Shown here piece by piece: positions 6,998-13,467 of a stretch of DNA of 13,542 nt (within the stretch, counting starts at the first letter, position 1; each line of letters starts with the position of its first letter). The notes beneath the pieces were generated by a model. The model did not search any database. It was not told the DNA's origin and worked only from the letters and a program-made list of their open reading frames with translations. The stretch covers positions 1 to 13,542 of the forward strand of contig JADGHA010000064.1 in assembly GCA_019689695.1 (NCBI GenBank). Direction: 5' to 3'. The DNA is from Micromonosporaceae bacterium (GTDB lineage: Bacteria; Actinomycetota; Actinomycetes; Mycobacteriales; Micromonosporaceae). The position numbers were made by a program, and so were the translations under genes.

Positions 6998-7834
6998 TCA
7001 GCTGGCGGTACATGTGGGCCCGGGCACGCTGTTCGTCCCGTTCCACACCCCGATGAAGCCGAAGCTGGTGCTCGCCCCGGCGGCCAGGTTGCCGTTGTAG
7101 CTGACGTTCCGGGCGGCGACGGTGGCTCCCGAGTAGGTCGCCGAGCAGCCGCCAGTGCCGGGCGTCGGGCTCGCGGACGGGCTGGTCGGGCTCGCGGGCG
7201 GGCTGGCGGACGGCGAGCCGGTCGGTCCGCCGGGGAAGATCACGTCGCTGCACCAGTAGTACGTTTGATCGGCGTGGGACGCCTTCCAGTTGACGAAGAC
7301 GGCGTGCCGTCCCGTGCGTCCCGGGGCGCTCACCTGGATGCTGGTGGTCACGCCGCTCAGCACCGGGTCGCTTTCCCGCGTACCCACACCCGGCGCGATC
7401 CGTCCGGTATCGGCCCGCAATTCCAGATCGGCCCAGCGCAGCGGCTGGGTGAGCGGGTCGTCGCCCGGACGGGTGACGTAGACCCGGTAGAAGTCGGCGC
7501 CGTGCAGCGCCAGGTCGTGCACCTTCACGGTGAAGGTGTTGCTCACCGGCTGGGCCCCGTTCCAGTTCCACATCGCGTTCGGATCGGCCTGCCGGGCGTG
7601 CCAGCACATCGGGTTTTGGGTGGCCATGGCCGGGTTCTGGGAGTCGTTGCCGCAGACCTTCCAGCACCGGTAGTTGCGGGACGGAGGGTCGATTGTGGAG
7701 CCGTGGACCGCGGCGCCGTCGGCCAGCGCCGTGGCGAGCAGCACGGTGGCGGTGGCCGCGACGGCGAGGACGCGGGTCAGCGGCCGGCGGGGTGAGGGGG
7801 TCGTAGTGCGGTCACGGCAGAGACGGTCACACAT
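6998..7834 (-). CDS. AA10 polysaccharide monooxygenase with reduced CBM2
   Basis: This is a secreted copper enzyme that cleaves cellulose or chitin by oxidation. Residues 1-43 are a signal peptide (RRPLTR, then an Ala/Leu/Val core). Cleavage before His44 (AAV-HGSTIDPPSRNYRCW) exposes the N-terminal copper His. The second brace His is in ALHGADFYRVYVT and the axial Phe in YYWCSDVIF. The catalytic domain is about 157 residues, short for AA10. After WNWNG it appears to lack a loop that relatives have (from memory of the family). A Pro/Ser/Thr linker (SPSASPPASPTSP) leads to a CBM2-like tail of only 49 residues (DNA 7001-7147) instead of about 100. ATG 7834 is used; GTG 7843 is equally possible. 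A CGCCAG/CTGGCG hairpin spans the stop. It lies 37 bases upstream of lpdA. Confidence 0.88.
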   Translation of the reverse strand: MCDRLCRDRTTTPSPRRPLTRVLAVAATATVLLATALADGAAVHGSTIDPPSRNYRCWKVCGNDSQNPAMATQNPMCWHARQADPNAMWNWNGAQPVSNTFTVKVHDLALHGADFYRVYVTRPGDDPLTQPLRWADLELRADTGRIAPGVGTRESDPVLSGVTTSIQVSAPGRTGRHAVFVNWKASHADQTYYWCSDVIFPGGPTGSPSASPPASPTSPSASPTPGTGGCSATYSGATVAARNVSYNGNLAAGASTSFGFIGVWNGTNSVPGPTCTAS

Positions 7835-7949
7835 CTCATCCACGTCTGCCTATAGCTTGGGGGCGCAACAAAGTACCGGGCGGCATGCGGGCCGCCTTGG
7901 TCCGCCGACCGCCGCGCTGCTGCCCTACCTGCGTCGGGCGAAGGACCTC

Positions 7950-8336
7950 ATGGACCGGGCGTACGGCGAGGAGCTGGACCTCGCCGCGATCGCCCGCCAG
8001 GCGGGCTGCTCCCGCTACCACTTCCTGCGGTCGTTCCGCGCCGCGTACGGCGAGACGCCCGGCCGGTATCTCACCGAGCGTCGCATCGAGCGGGCCAAGG
8101 AGCTGCTGCGTGCCACCAACCTGACGGTCACCGAGATCTGCTGCCTGGTCGGCTTCTCCAGCCTCGGATCGTTCAGCGCCCGCTTCTCCGAACTGGTCGG
8201 AGTGTCCCCGACCGCATACCGGGCCGAGTCGGTACGGGCGGGCGGCCCGCCGCCGATCCCCGGCTGCTTCGTCTTCATGCTGACCCGGCCGAAGGTCCGC
8301 AATTCTGAAGAAGCCCGCGAGACCAGCCGCGACTAG
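7950..8336 (+). CDS. AraC-type HTH transcriptional regulator
   Basis: This short regulator consists almost only of the AraC DNA-binding domain. The first HTH is at about 9-30 (LAAIARQAGCSRYHFLRSFR) and the second at about 58-80 (TVTEICCLVGFSSLGSFSARF), followed by the family signature VGVSPTAYR. It ends with IPGCFVFM, typical of small AraC proteins paired with VOC genes. There is no effector domain. ATG 7950 is preceded by AAGGA four bases upstream and is used here. However, similarity clearly continues upstream in frame (PYLRRAKDL), so the true start may be the TTG at 7857. The gene leads a run with the VOC, aldo/keto reductase and DUF72 genes and is divergent from the monooxygenase. It probably controls its own operon. 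Confidence 0.85.
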   Translation: MDRAYGEELDLAAIARQAGCSRYHFLRSFRAAYGETPGRYLTERRIERAKELLRATNLTVTEICCLVGFSSLGSFSARFSELVGVSPTAYRAESVRAGGPPPIPGCFVFMLTRPKVRNSEEARETSRD

Positions 8337-8346
8337 GGTCGAAGCC

Positions 8347-8757
8347 ATGATCACTCGGCTGTCACACGCAACTGTGTATGTGCTCGACCAGGACGAGGCG
8401 AAGGCCTTCTACACCGAGAAGCTCGGCTTCGAGGTCCGCGACGACGTACGCATGGACGGGTTCCGCTGGCTCACCGTGGGCCCGAAGGACCAGCCCGACA
8501 TGCGCATCATCCTGATGCAGATCGCCAGCGGGTCAACCACCAGCGACGAGGACGCCAAGCAGCTGCGGGCGCTCGTGTCGAAGGGTGCGATCGGGATCGG
8601 GGTGTTGCACGCCGACGATTGCCGGGCCACGTTCAAGGAGCTGTCGGCCCGGGGCGTCGAGTTCCTCCAGGAGCCGGCCGAGCGGCCGTACGGGGTGGAG
8701 GCGGTGTTCCGGGACAACTCCGGCAACTGGTTCAGCCTGACCGAGACATACGGGTAA
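8347..8757 (+). CDS. VOC family (glyoxalase-like) protein
   Basis: This 136-residue protein of the vicinal oxygen chelate superfamily has two beta-alpha-beta-beta-beta units. The first opens with ITRLSHATVYVLDQDEAKAFYTEKLGFEV, the second with IGIGVLHADDCRATFKEL, and it closes with VFRDNSGNWFSLTE. His7 and Glu133 occupy the usual metal-ligand positions. Members include glyoxalases, dioxygenases and antibiotic-binding proteins; the substrate is unknown. It starts 10 bases after the AraC stop, and AGGG overlapping that stop serves as ribosome-binding sequence eight bases before the ATG. The AraC-VOC pairing is a recurrent actinobacterial arrangement, and the following aldo/keto reductase makes an aldehyde or dicarbonyl substrate plausible. 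Confidence 0.92.
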   Translation: MITRLSHATVYVLDQDEAKAFYTEKLGFEVRDDVRMDGFRWLTVGPKDQPDMRIILMQIASGSTTSDEDAKQLRALVSKGAIGIGVLHADDCRATFKELSARGVEFLQEPAERPYGVEAVFRDNSGNWFSLTETYG

Positions 8758-8768
8758 GTTTGGAGCTC

Positions 8769-9539
8769 GTGGAGACGGTCAAGCTCCCCGGCAACGGGTT
8801 GATGCCGTTGCTCGGATTCGGCACCTGGCAGATCAGCGGCCGGCCGGCGTACGAGGCGGTCAGGCACGCCCTGGCCGTCGGCTACCGGCACATCGACACG
8901 GCCACCATGTACGGCAACGAGGAGCAGGTCGGCCGGGCGCTGCGGGACAGCGGGGTGCCGCGCGGGGAGGTCTTCGTCACCACGAAGCTACCGCCCAGCC
9001 GGGCCCGCCAAGCCCGGCGCACCATCGAGGAGAGCCTGCGGGCCCTCGGCACCGACCACGTCGACCTCTGGCTGATCCACTGGCCGCCCGACGGCCAGGC
9101 CAGCCCGGACACCTGGCGCGAGCTGCTCGCGATCCGGGACGAGGGCCTGGCCCGGGCGGTCGGCGTGAGCAACTACAGCACCGGGCAGCTGGACGAGCTG
9201 ATTGAGGCGACCGGCGAGGCCCCGGCGGTGAACCAGATCCGGTGGAGCCCGCCGCTCTACGACGCCGCGACCGTCCGGGAGCACCGCGAACGGGGCGTGG
9301 TGCTGGAGGGGTACAGCCCGTTCCGCGCCGGCAACCTGCGCGACCCGGTGCTGACCGAGATCGCGGCGGCGCACGGGGTGACCCCGGCCCAGGTGGTGCT
9401 GCGCTGGCACCTGGAGCACGGCATCGTGGCGATCCCGAAGTCGGCCACGCCGCAGCGGATCGAGTCCAACTTCGACGTCTTCGGGTTCACCCTCACCCCG
9501 GACGAGGTGGCCCGGATCGACGCGCTGGGGTCTGCCTAG
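8769..9539 (+). CDS. Aldo/keto reductase
   Basis: This 256-residue NADPH-dependent reductase of the 2,5-diketo-D-gluconate/methylglyoxal reductase-like branch has the complete catalytic tetrad: Asp43 and Tyr48 (HIDTATMYGNE), Lys73 (VTTKLPP) and His104 (WLIHWPP). The family signatures VGVSNYS and IPKSATPQRIESN (cofactor binding) are present. It should reduce aldehydes or ketones to alcohols. GTG 8769 is used, with GGAG three bases upstream; the TTG at 8760, almost touching the VOC stop (8757), is also possible. Either start leaves 2-11 bases to the VOC gene, so they are co-transcribed. The enzyme's chemistry fits the glyoxalase-like neighbour. Confidence 0.94.
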   Translation: METVKLPGNGLMPLLGFGTWQISGRPAYEAVRHALAVGYRHIDTATMYGNEEQVGRALRDSGVPRGEVFVTTKLPPSRARQARRTIEESLRALGTDHVDLWLIHWPPDGQASPDTWRELLAIRDEGLARAVGVSNYSTGQLDELIEATGEAPAVNQIRWSPPLYDAATVREHRERGVVLEGYSPFRAGNLRDPVLTEIAAAHGVTPAQVVLRWHLEHGIVAIPKSATPQRIESNFDVFGFTLTPDEVARIDALGSA

Positions 9540-9560
9540 CGTGGGCCCGGGGTAACCAGC

Positions 9561-10433
9561 GTGGGCCGGATAAAGGTGGGCACGGCGTCCTGGACGGACC
9601 GGACCCTGCTCGCCTCCGGCTGGTATCCGAGCACGGCGAACACGGCGGAGAAGCGGCTGGCCTACTACGCCAGGCACTTCCCACTGGTCGAAGTGGACGC
9701 GACCTACTACGCCCCGCCGAGCGAGGACACCGCACGCCTGTGGGCGCAGCGCACCCCGGCCGACTTCACCTTCAACATCAAGGCGTTCAGCCTGCTGACC
9801 GGGCACCCGACGAAGGTGTCCGCGCTGCCGAAGGACCTGCGGCCGGAGACGGACAAGAGGAACATCTACCCGCAGGCGCTGTCCGCCCAGGCGTACGAGG
9901 ACCTGTGGAGCCGCTTCCTGTCCGCATTGGACCCGCTGGTCGAGGCGGGCAAGCTCGGCCTCATCCTGTTCCAGTTTCCACCCTGGTTCACCATTCGGTA
10001 CGCCAACAAGCAGTACATCCTGGAGGTGGCCGCCCGCTGTCGTCCCCTTCCGATCGCCGTTGAGCTGCGTCACGAGTCGTGGTTCGCCGGCGACAACCAG
10101 CGGGAGACGCTGGACTTCCTGCGCCAGCACCACCTGCCGTACGTCTGTGTCGACATGCCGCAGGGCCACAAGTCCTCGGTTCCACCGGTGGTGGCGGCCA
10201 CGTCGGACCTGGCGGTGGTGCGGTTCCACGGGCACAGCGACAAGTGGACAAGCAAGGACATCCACGAGAAGTTCGGCTACCTCTACAGCGAGCAGGAGCT
10301 CGCACAGTGGGCGCCGAGGTTGCGCGCGCTGGCCGACCAGACCGAGCAGACGCACGTGCTGATGAACAACTGCTATTCGGACTACGCCCAGCGCAACGCC
10401 GAACAGCTCATCGAGCTGCTCGACAACGACTGA
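9561..10433 (+). CDS. DUF72 domain-containing protein (YecE-like)
   Basis: This 290-residue TIM-barrel-like protein belongs to the DUF72 family. Family blocks are KVGTASWTD (5-13), VEVDATYYAPPS (43-54), FNIKAFSLLTGHPT (71-84), GLILFQFPPWF (133-143), IAVELRHESWF (165-175), YVCVDMP (194-200) and VVRFHGH (219-225). The C-terminus keeps the NNCYSDYAQRNA motif (269-280). The biochemical function of DUF72 is not established, though structure suggests a hydrolase or isomerase-type barrel. The GTG at 9561 is supported by GGGG eight bases upstream and lies 21 bases after the aldo/keto reductase stop. It is the last gene of the AraC-VOC-AKR run and is followed by a candidate terminator. The sequence AGCGTGGGCC occurs twice around the junction (9538 and 9558). 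Confidence 0.92.
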   Translation: MGRIKVGTASWTDRTLLASGWYPSTANTAEKRLAYYARHFPLVEVDATYYAPPSEDTARLWAQRTPADFTFNIKAFSLLTGHPTKVSALPKDLRPETDKRNIYPQALSAQAYEDLWSRFLSALDPLVEAGKLGLILFQFPPWFTIRYANKQYILEVAARCRPLPIAVELRHESWFAGDNQRETLDFLRQHHLPYVCVDMPQGHKSSVPPVVAATSDLAVVRFHGHSDKWTSKDIHEKFGYLYSEQELAQWAPRLRALADQTEQTHVLMNNCYSDYAQRNAEQLIELLDND

Positions 10434-10469
10434 GCTCGCCCGCCTGAAGCACATTGAGGTAGGTGCCGC

Positions 10470-10499
10470 GCGCCCGGCCGAGCAGCCGCCGCCGGGCGC
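10470..10499 (+). terminator. Candidate GC-rich hairpin terminator after DUF72
   Basis: GCGCCCGGC (10470-10478) and GCCGGGCGC (10491-10499) can form a 9-bp G/C stem with a 12-base loop, starting 37 bases after the DUF72 stop and ahead of the rtcB promoter region. No U tract follows. The location is right for an actinobacterial terminator, but GC-rich DNA makes such stems fairly common. Confidence 0.4.
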
Positions 10500-10552
10500 C
10501 GGGGGAGAGCCGGCCCTGGTATGCGCTGACGTCCGTGTGCCCGGTCGGCGGT

Positions 10553-10558
10553 TAGGCT
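10553..10558 (+). promoter_or_regulatory. Possible -10 box of rtcB
   Basis: TAGGCT lies 25 bases upstream of the rtcB ATG and would start a transcript near 10565. The -35 region is not convincing. The 150-base gap after DUF72 and the hairpin before it suggest rtcB has its own promoter. Confidence 0.3.
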
Positions 10559-10583
10559 CGGCCAGGCCGGGTAGCCAAGCAGC

Positions 10584-12005
10584 ATGGTCGAGCTGGTTGA
10601 GGAGTCGCGGTACCGGTTCCGGATCGACCGGCATGGCGCGATGCGGGTGCCGGGGGTGGTGTTCGCGTCCCGCGCCCTGCTGCCCGATGTGACCGCCGAC
10701 AAGGCGCTGGACCAGGTGGCCAACGTGGCCACCCTGCCCGGCGTGGTCGCCGCCTCGTATGCAATGCCCGATGTGCACTGGGGTTACGGGTTCCCGATCG
10801 GCGGGGTGGCGGCGACCGACGTGGCCGCCGGGGGCGCCGTCTCCCCGGGCGGCGTGGGGTTCGACATCTCCTGCGGGGTGCGCCTGCTCGCCGCCGACAT
10901 CGACCGCTCCCGGCTGGCGCCGTCGCTGGATGCGTTGATGGACGGTCTCTCCGAGGCGGTGCCGCGCGGGATGGGACGCGGCGCGGTGTGGCGGCTGTCC
11001 GGCCGTGGCCAGCTCGGTGACGTGCTCGCCGGCGGCGCCCGGTACGCGGTCGAGCAGGGCTACGGGGTCAGCCGCGACCTGGACCGCAGCGAGGACCACG
11101 GCGTCTTCGCCGACGCCGACCCCGGGCAGGTCAGCGAGCAGGCCGAGGACCGCGGCCTCGGGCAGGTCGGCAGCCTCGGCTCGGGCAACCACTTCCTGGA
11201 GGTGCAGGCGGTCGAGGAGGTGCACGACGAGCGGGTCGCGGCCGCGTTCGGGCTGTGGGCCGGGCAGGTCTGCGTGATGATCCACTGTGGATCCCGCGGG
11301 TTGGGCCACCAGATCTGCACCGACCACGTACGGGCCATGGGGAAGGTGATGGCCCGCTACGGCATCGAGGTGCCTGACCGGCAGCTGGCCTGCGCTCCGG
11401 TCTCGTCGTCGGAGGGGCGCGCGTACCTGCAGGCCATGGCCGCGGCCGCGAACTACGCGCACGCCAACCGGCAGGTGCTGGGCGAGGCGGTCCGGCGCGT
11501 CTTCGAGCGGGTCGCCCACGCCGGCCTCGACCTCGTCTACGACGTGTCGCACAACCTGGCCAAGGTGGAGACGCACCAGGTGGATGGCGAGCAGCGGCAG
11601 CTGTGCGTCCACCGCAAGGGGGCCACCCGGTCGCTGCCGCCCGGGCATCCAGACCTGCCCGGCGACCTGCGGGAGGTGGGGCAGCCGGTGATGATCCCCG
11701 GCTCGATGGGCACCTCGTCGTTCGTGTTGACCGGAGTGCCCGGCGCGCCGGCCTTCGCCTCGACCTGCCACGGCGCCGGCCGGGCGCAGAGCCGTCACCA
11801 GGCGGCCCGGTCGGTGCGGGGTCAGGACCTGCGGCGGCGGCTGGCGTCGTCCGGCATCGCGGTCCGCGGCGCCTCCAGGCGTGGGCTGGCCGAGGAGACG
11901 CCGGAGGCGTACAAGGATGTCGCGCAGGTGGTGGAGGCGGCCGAGGGCGGTGGCCTGTGCCGGCGGGTGGCGCGGCTGGTCCCGATCGGCGTGGTCAAAG
12001 GCTGA
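10584..12005 (+). CDS. rtcB: RtcB family RNA-splicing ligase
   Basis: This 473-residue GTP- and Mn2+-dependent ligase joins RNA 2',3'-cyclic phosphate or 3'-phosphate ends to 5'-OH ends. Motifs in order are MPDVHWGYGFPIGG (61-74), GGVGFDISCGVRLL with metal-binding Asp94 and Cys97, GSGNHFLEVQ (His203), HCGSRGLGHQ (His234), YDVSHNLAK (His323), HRKGATRS (343-350) and CHGAGRAQSR, where His396 is the residue that receives GMP. The length is near that of archaeal/animal RtcB and longer than the E. coli protein as remembered. No signal peptide is present. The ATG at 10584 has a weak GGGT upstream. The stop is two bases from the stop of archease on the other strand. All catalytic residues are intact, so it should be active in RNA repair or splicing. 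Confidence 0.97.
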   Translation: MVELVEESRYRFRIDRHGAMRVPGVVFASRALLPDVTADKALDQVANVATLPGVVAASYAMPDVHWGYGFPIGGVAATDVAAGGAVSPGGVGFDISCGVRLLAADIDRSRLAPSLDALMDGLSEAVPRGMGRGAVWRLSGRGQLGDVLAGGARYAVEQGYGVSRDLDRSEDHGVFADADPGQVSEQAEDRGLGQVGSLGSGNHFLEVQAVEEVHDERVAAAFGLWAGQVCVMIHCGSRGLGHQICTDHVRAMGKVMARYGIEVPDRQLACAPVSSSEGRAYLQAMAAAANYAHANRQVLGEAVRRVFERVAHAGLDLVYDVSHNLAKVETHQVDGEQRQLCVHRKGATRSLPPGHPDLPGDLREVGQPVMIPGSMGTSSFVLTGVPGAPAFASTCHGAGRAQSRHQAARSVRGQDLRRRLASSGIAVRGASRRGLAEETPEAYKDVAQVVEAAEGGGLCRRVARLVPIGVVKG

Positions 12006-12007
12006 TC

Positions 12008-12430
12008 TCAGACGTCCAAGGTGACCGAGCAGGACCAACCGGTCGCGTCCGCGGTGAATCGCAGCTCGTGCAGCGAGACCGCCTTCGGCGCGGCGCCGGT
12101 CACCTCCACCGCGTCCGGGCTGGCCATCTCCAGCCGTACGCGTAACTCGTCGTCCATAGTAGAGACATCGGCGTGCCGGGGGACCTGCCCGGTGACGTCG
12201 ACCAGGTAGATGACCCGGTCCAGCACCGCGACGAGCATGTCTTCGTCCGGGCCGGGCGGGATCCGGAAGTCCTCGGCCGCGGTCGCCGGCGCGCCGGAGG
12301 CGTCGGCGAAGGTCTCGACCAGCCCGGCGACTGCCTGGGCAATGCAGCCCTCGCGGGTCGGTGCCCAGGCCTCGACCCGCGCGTCCGCCGTGTGCGGCAT
12401 GCTGCGGTGCCCGGCCGGTCGACTACCCAT
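12008..12430 (-). CDS. Archease (RtcB activator family)
   Basis: This 140-residue archease helps RtcB by promoting guanylylation and multiple turnover. It has the archease pattern: HTADARVEAWAPTREGCIAQAVAGL (13-37, metal ligand Asp16), the acidic helix DEDMLVAVLDRVIYLVD (62-78), KAVSLHELRF (116-125) and a C-terminal SVTLDV with the conserved Asp139. ATG 12430 is supported by GGGG six bases upstream. The frame stays open further upstream without family similarity. It faces rtcB tail to tail rather than following it in an operon. It lies 17 bases downstream of the NmrA-like gene on the same strand and is probably transcribed from that gene's promoter. Assignment is strong because of both sequence and proximity to rtcB. 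Confidence 0.93.
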   Translation of the reverse strand: MGSRPAGHRSMPHTADARVEAWAPTREGCIAQAVAGLVETFADASGAPATAAEDFRIPPGPDEDMLVAVLDRVIYLVDVTGQVPRHADVSTMDDELRVRLEMASPDAVEVTGAAPKAVSLHELRFTADATGWSCSVTLDV

Positions 12431-12447
12431 TTCGTACCCCGCGGTCC

Positions 12448-13308
12448 CTACTTGAGATGGGCGTAGAGCTCGGGGCGGCGGCGCAGCAGGTCGGCGAAGC
12501 GGGTCGCGGCATGCCCGGTCAGCCGTGGCACGGTGTCGCTGACCGCCGCCAGCTCGCCCGCCGCGATCGCCAGATAGGTGGTGACCCAGCCGGTCACCTC
12601 CCAGTCCGGCGCGCGGTCGTGCGCGCGGGACGCGTACGCCTCGTGCTCGGTTTCGGCGTGGTAGCTGATGGTGCGGCCGGTGGCGTGGCTCAGCTCCTCG
12701 GCCATCTGGGCCAGCGTCAACGCCTGTGGCCCGGTCACGTCGTACACCTGCCCGTCGTGGTCCGCGCCGCCGGCGCACAGGATCTCGGCGGCGACCTCGG
12801 CGACGTCGTCGCGGGCGACCACGGACACCGCACCGTCCCCGGCCGGGCCGCGGATCACCCGGTCCGGGCCGACCATCAGGGGGATGAAGTCGGCGTAGAG
12901 CGAATCCCGCAGGAAGGTGAAGCGCGGGATGTGCCGGCGGATGTGCTCTTCGGTCGCCCAGTGGTCGCGGGCGTAGGTGAACGTGGCATCCTGCCGGGCG
13001 CCGAGGAAGGACAGGTAGACCATCCGCTGTACGCCGGCCTCGGCGGCCACTTCCACCACGTTGCGATGCTGGGCCACGCGGTCGGGGGCCTCCGCGCCGG
13101 AGACGAAGAAGACGGTGTCGACGCCGTCGAAGGCGTGCCGCAGGGCGTCCCGGTCGTGGTAGCTCGCCCGGACCACCTCCGCGCCGGACACCGCCGGGGC
13201 GCGACCGGGGTCACGGACGGCCAGGCGCTGCGGCACATGGGCGTCGGCCAGCCGCCGGGCGACCCGGCCGCCGACGTGACCGGTCGCGCCGGTCACCGCA
13301 ATAGGCAC
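12448..13308 (-). CDS. NmrA-like NAD(P)-binding (atypical SDR) protein
   Basis: This 286-residue Rossmann-fold protein of the NmrA/atypical short-chain dehydrogenase group begins with IAVTGATGHVGGRVARRL, containing the GATGHVG dinucleotide motif (7-13). It continues with LAVRDPGR, a cofactor-selective loop, DTVFFVSG and VQRMVYLSFLGA. The usual YxxxK active site is not clear, although TYARDHWATEEHIR occupies the place where NmrA-like and quinone-reductase-like (YtfG) members have their binding site. It may be a quinone/aldehyde reductase or a redox sensor. GTG 13308 starts the fold exactly; the open frame extends upstream without similarity. TAGAGT seven bases before this GTG suggests a leaderless transcript. 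It is 17 bases upstream of archease. Confidence 0.9.
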   Translation of the reverse strand: MPIAVTGATGHVGGRVARRLADAHVPQRLAVRDPGRAPAVSGAEVVRASYHDRDALRHAFDGVDTVFFVSGAEAPDRVAQHRNVVEVAAEAGVQRMVYLSFLGARQDATFTYARDHWATEEHIRRHIPRFTFLRDSLYADFIPLMVGPDRVIRGPAGDGAVSVVARDDVAEVAAEILCAGGADHDGQVYDVTGPQALTLAQMAEELSHATGRTISYHAETEHEAYASRAHDRAPDWEVTGWVTTYLAIAAGELAAVSDTVPRLTGHAATRFADLLRRRPELYAHLK

Positions 13309-13315
13309 GAAACAT

Positions 13316-13321
13316 ACTCTA
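13316..13321 (-). promoter_or_regulatory. -10 box for a leaderless NmrA-like/archease transcript
   Basis: TAGAGT on the minus strand (TANNNT type) is separated by seven bases from the GTG at 13308, the same spacing as in the toxin-antitoxin promoter. There is no good ribosome-binding sequence before the GTG, which agrees with leaderless initiation. The -35 region is weak. Confidence 0.4.
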
Positions 13322-13367
13322 TCCGGCGTACGGCCGCCGGTGTGCCGGCTCGCGCCGGCCCGCGGCA

Positions 13368-13411
13368 GGGTTCGGGGCGGCTCGCGGCCGGGTCCGGGGC
13401 GGCTCGCGGGC
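13368..13411. repeat. 22-bp tandem repeat, two copies
   Basis: Two adjacent 22-base units, 13368-13389 and 13390-13411, agree at 20 positions; the shared core is CGGGGCGGCTCGCGG. They lie in the 159-base region between the NmrA-like gene and the divergent CPCC-type frame. They could be paired regulator sites or a local duplication. Nothing else is recognisable in this gap. Confidence 0.6.
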
Positions 13412-13467
13412 GACAATCTCGTGTCCGGTCTTCTGCGCGCCGTCGCGGCGTGGTACTCCTTATCGCC

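Noticed and set aside
8334..8339. TAGGGT seven bases before the VOC start, suggesting a leaderless internal promoter
   Set aside because: The same bases form the AraC stop codon and the AGGG ribosome-binding sequence for the VOC gene, and no -35 hexamer is present. Translation from the operon mRNA explains it more simply.
10561..10640. tRNA-like look of the region around the rtcB start (GGGTAGCCAAGC resembling a D arm, GGTTCCGGATC a T arm)
   Set aside because: No acceptor stem, anticodon stem or correct spacing can be formed, and the second part is inside the rtcB coding sequence.
8988..12038. A 1016-codon open frame on the minus strand
   Set aside because: It lies antisense to the aldo/keto reductase, DUF72 and rtcB genes, all of which have recognised motifs. 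Its translation is low-complexity Arg/Gly/Pro/His/Val sequence without domains. Long antisense frames of this kind follow from high GC at third codon positions.
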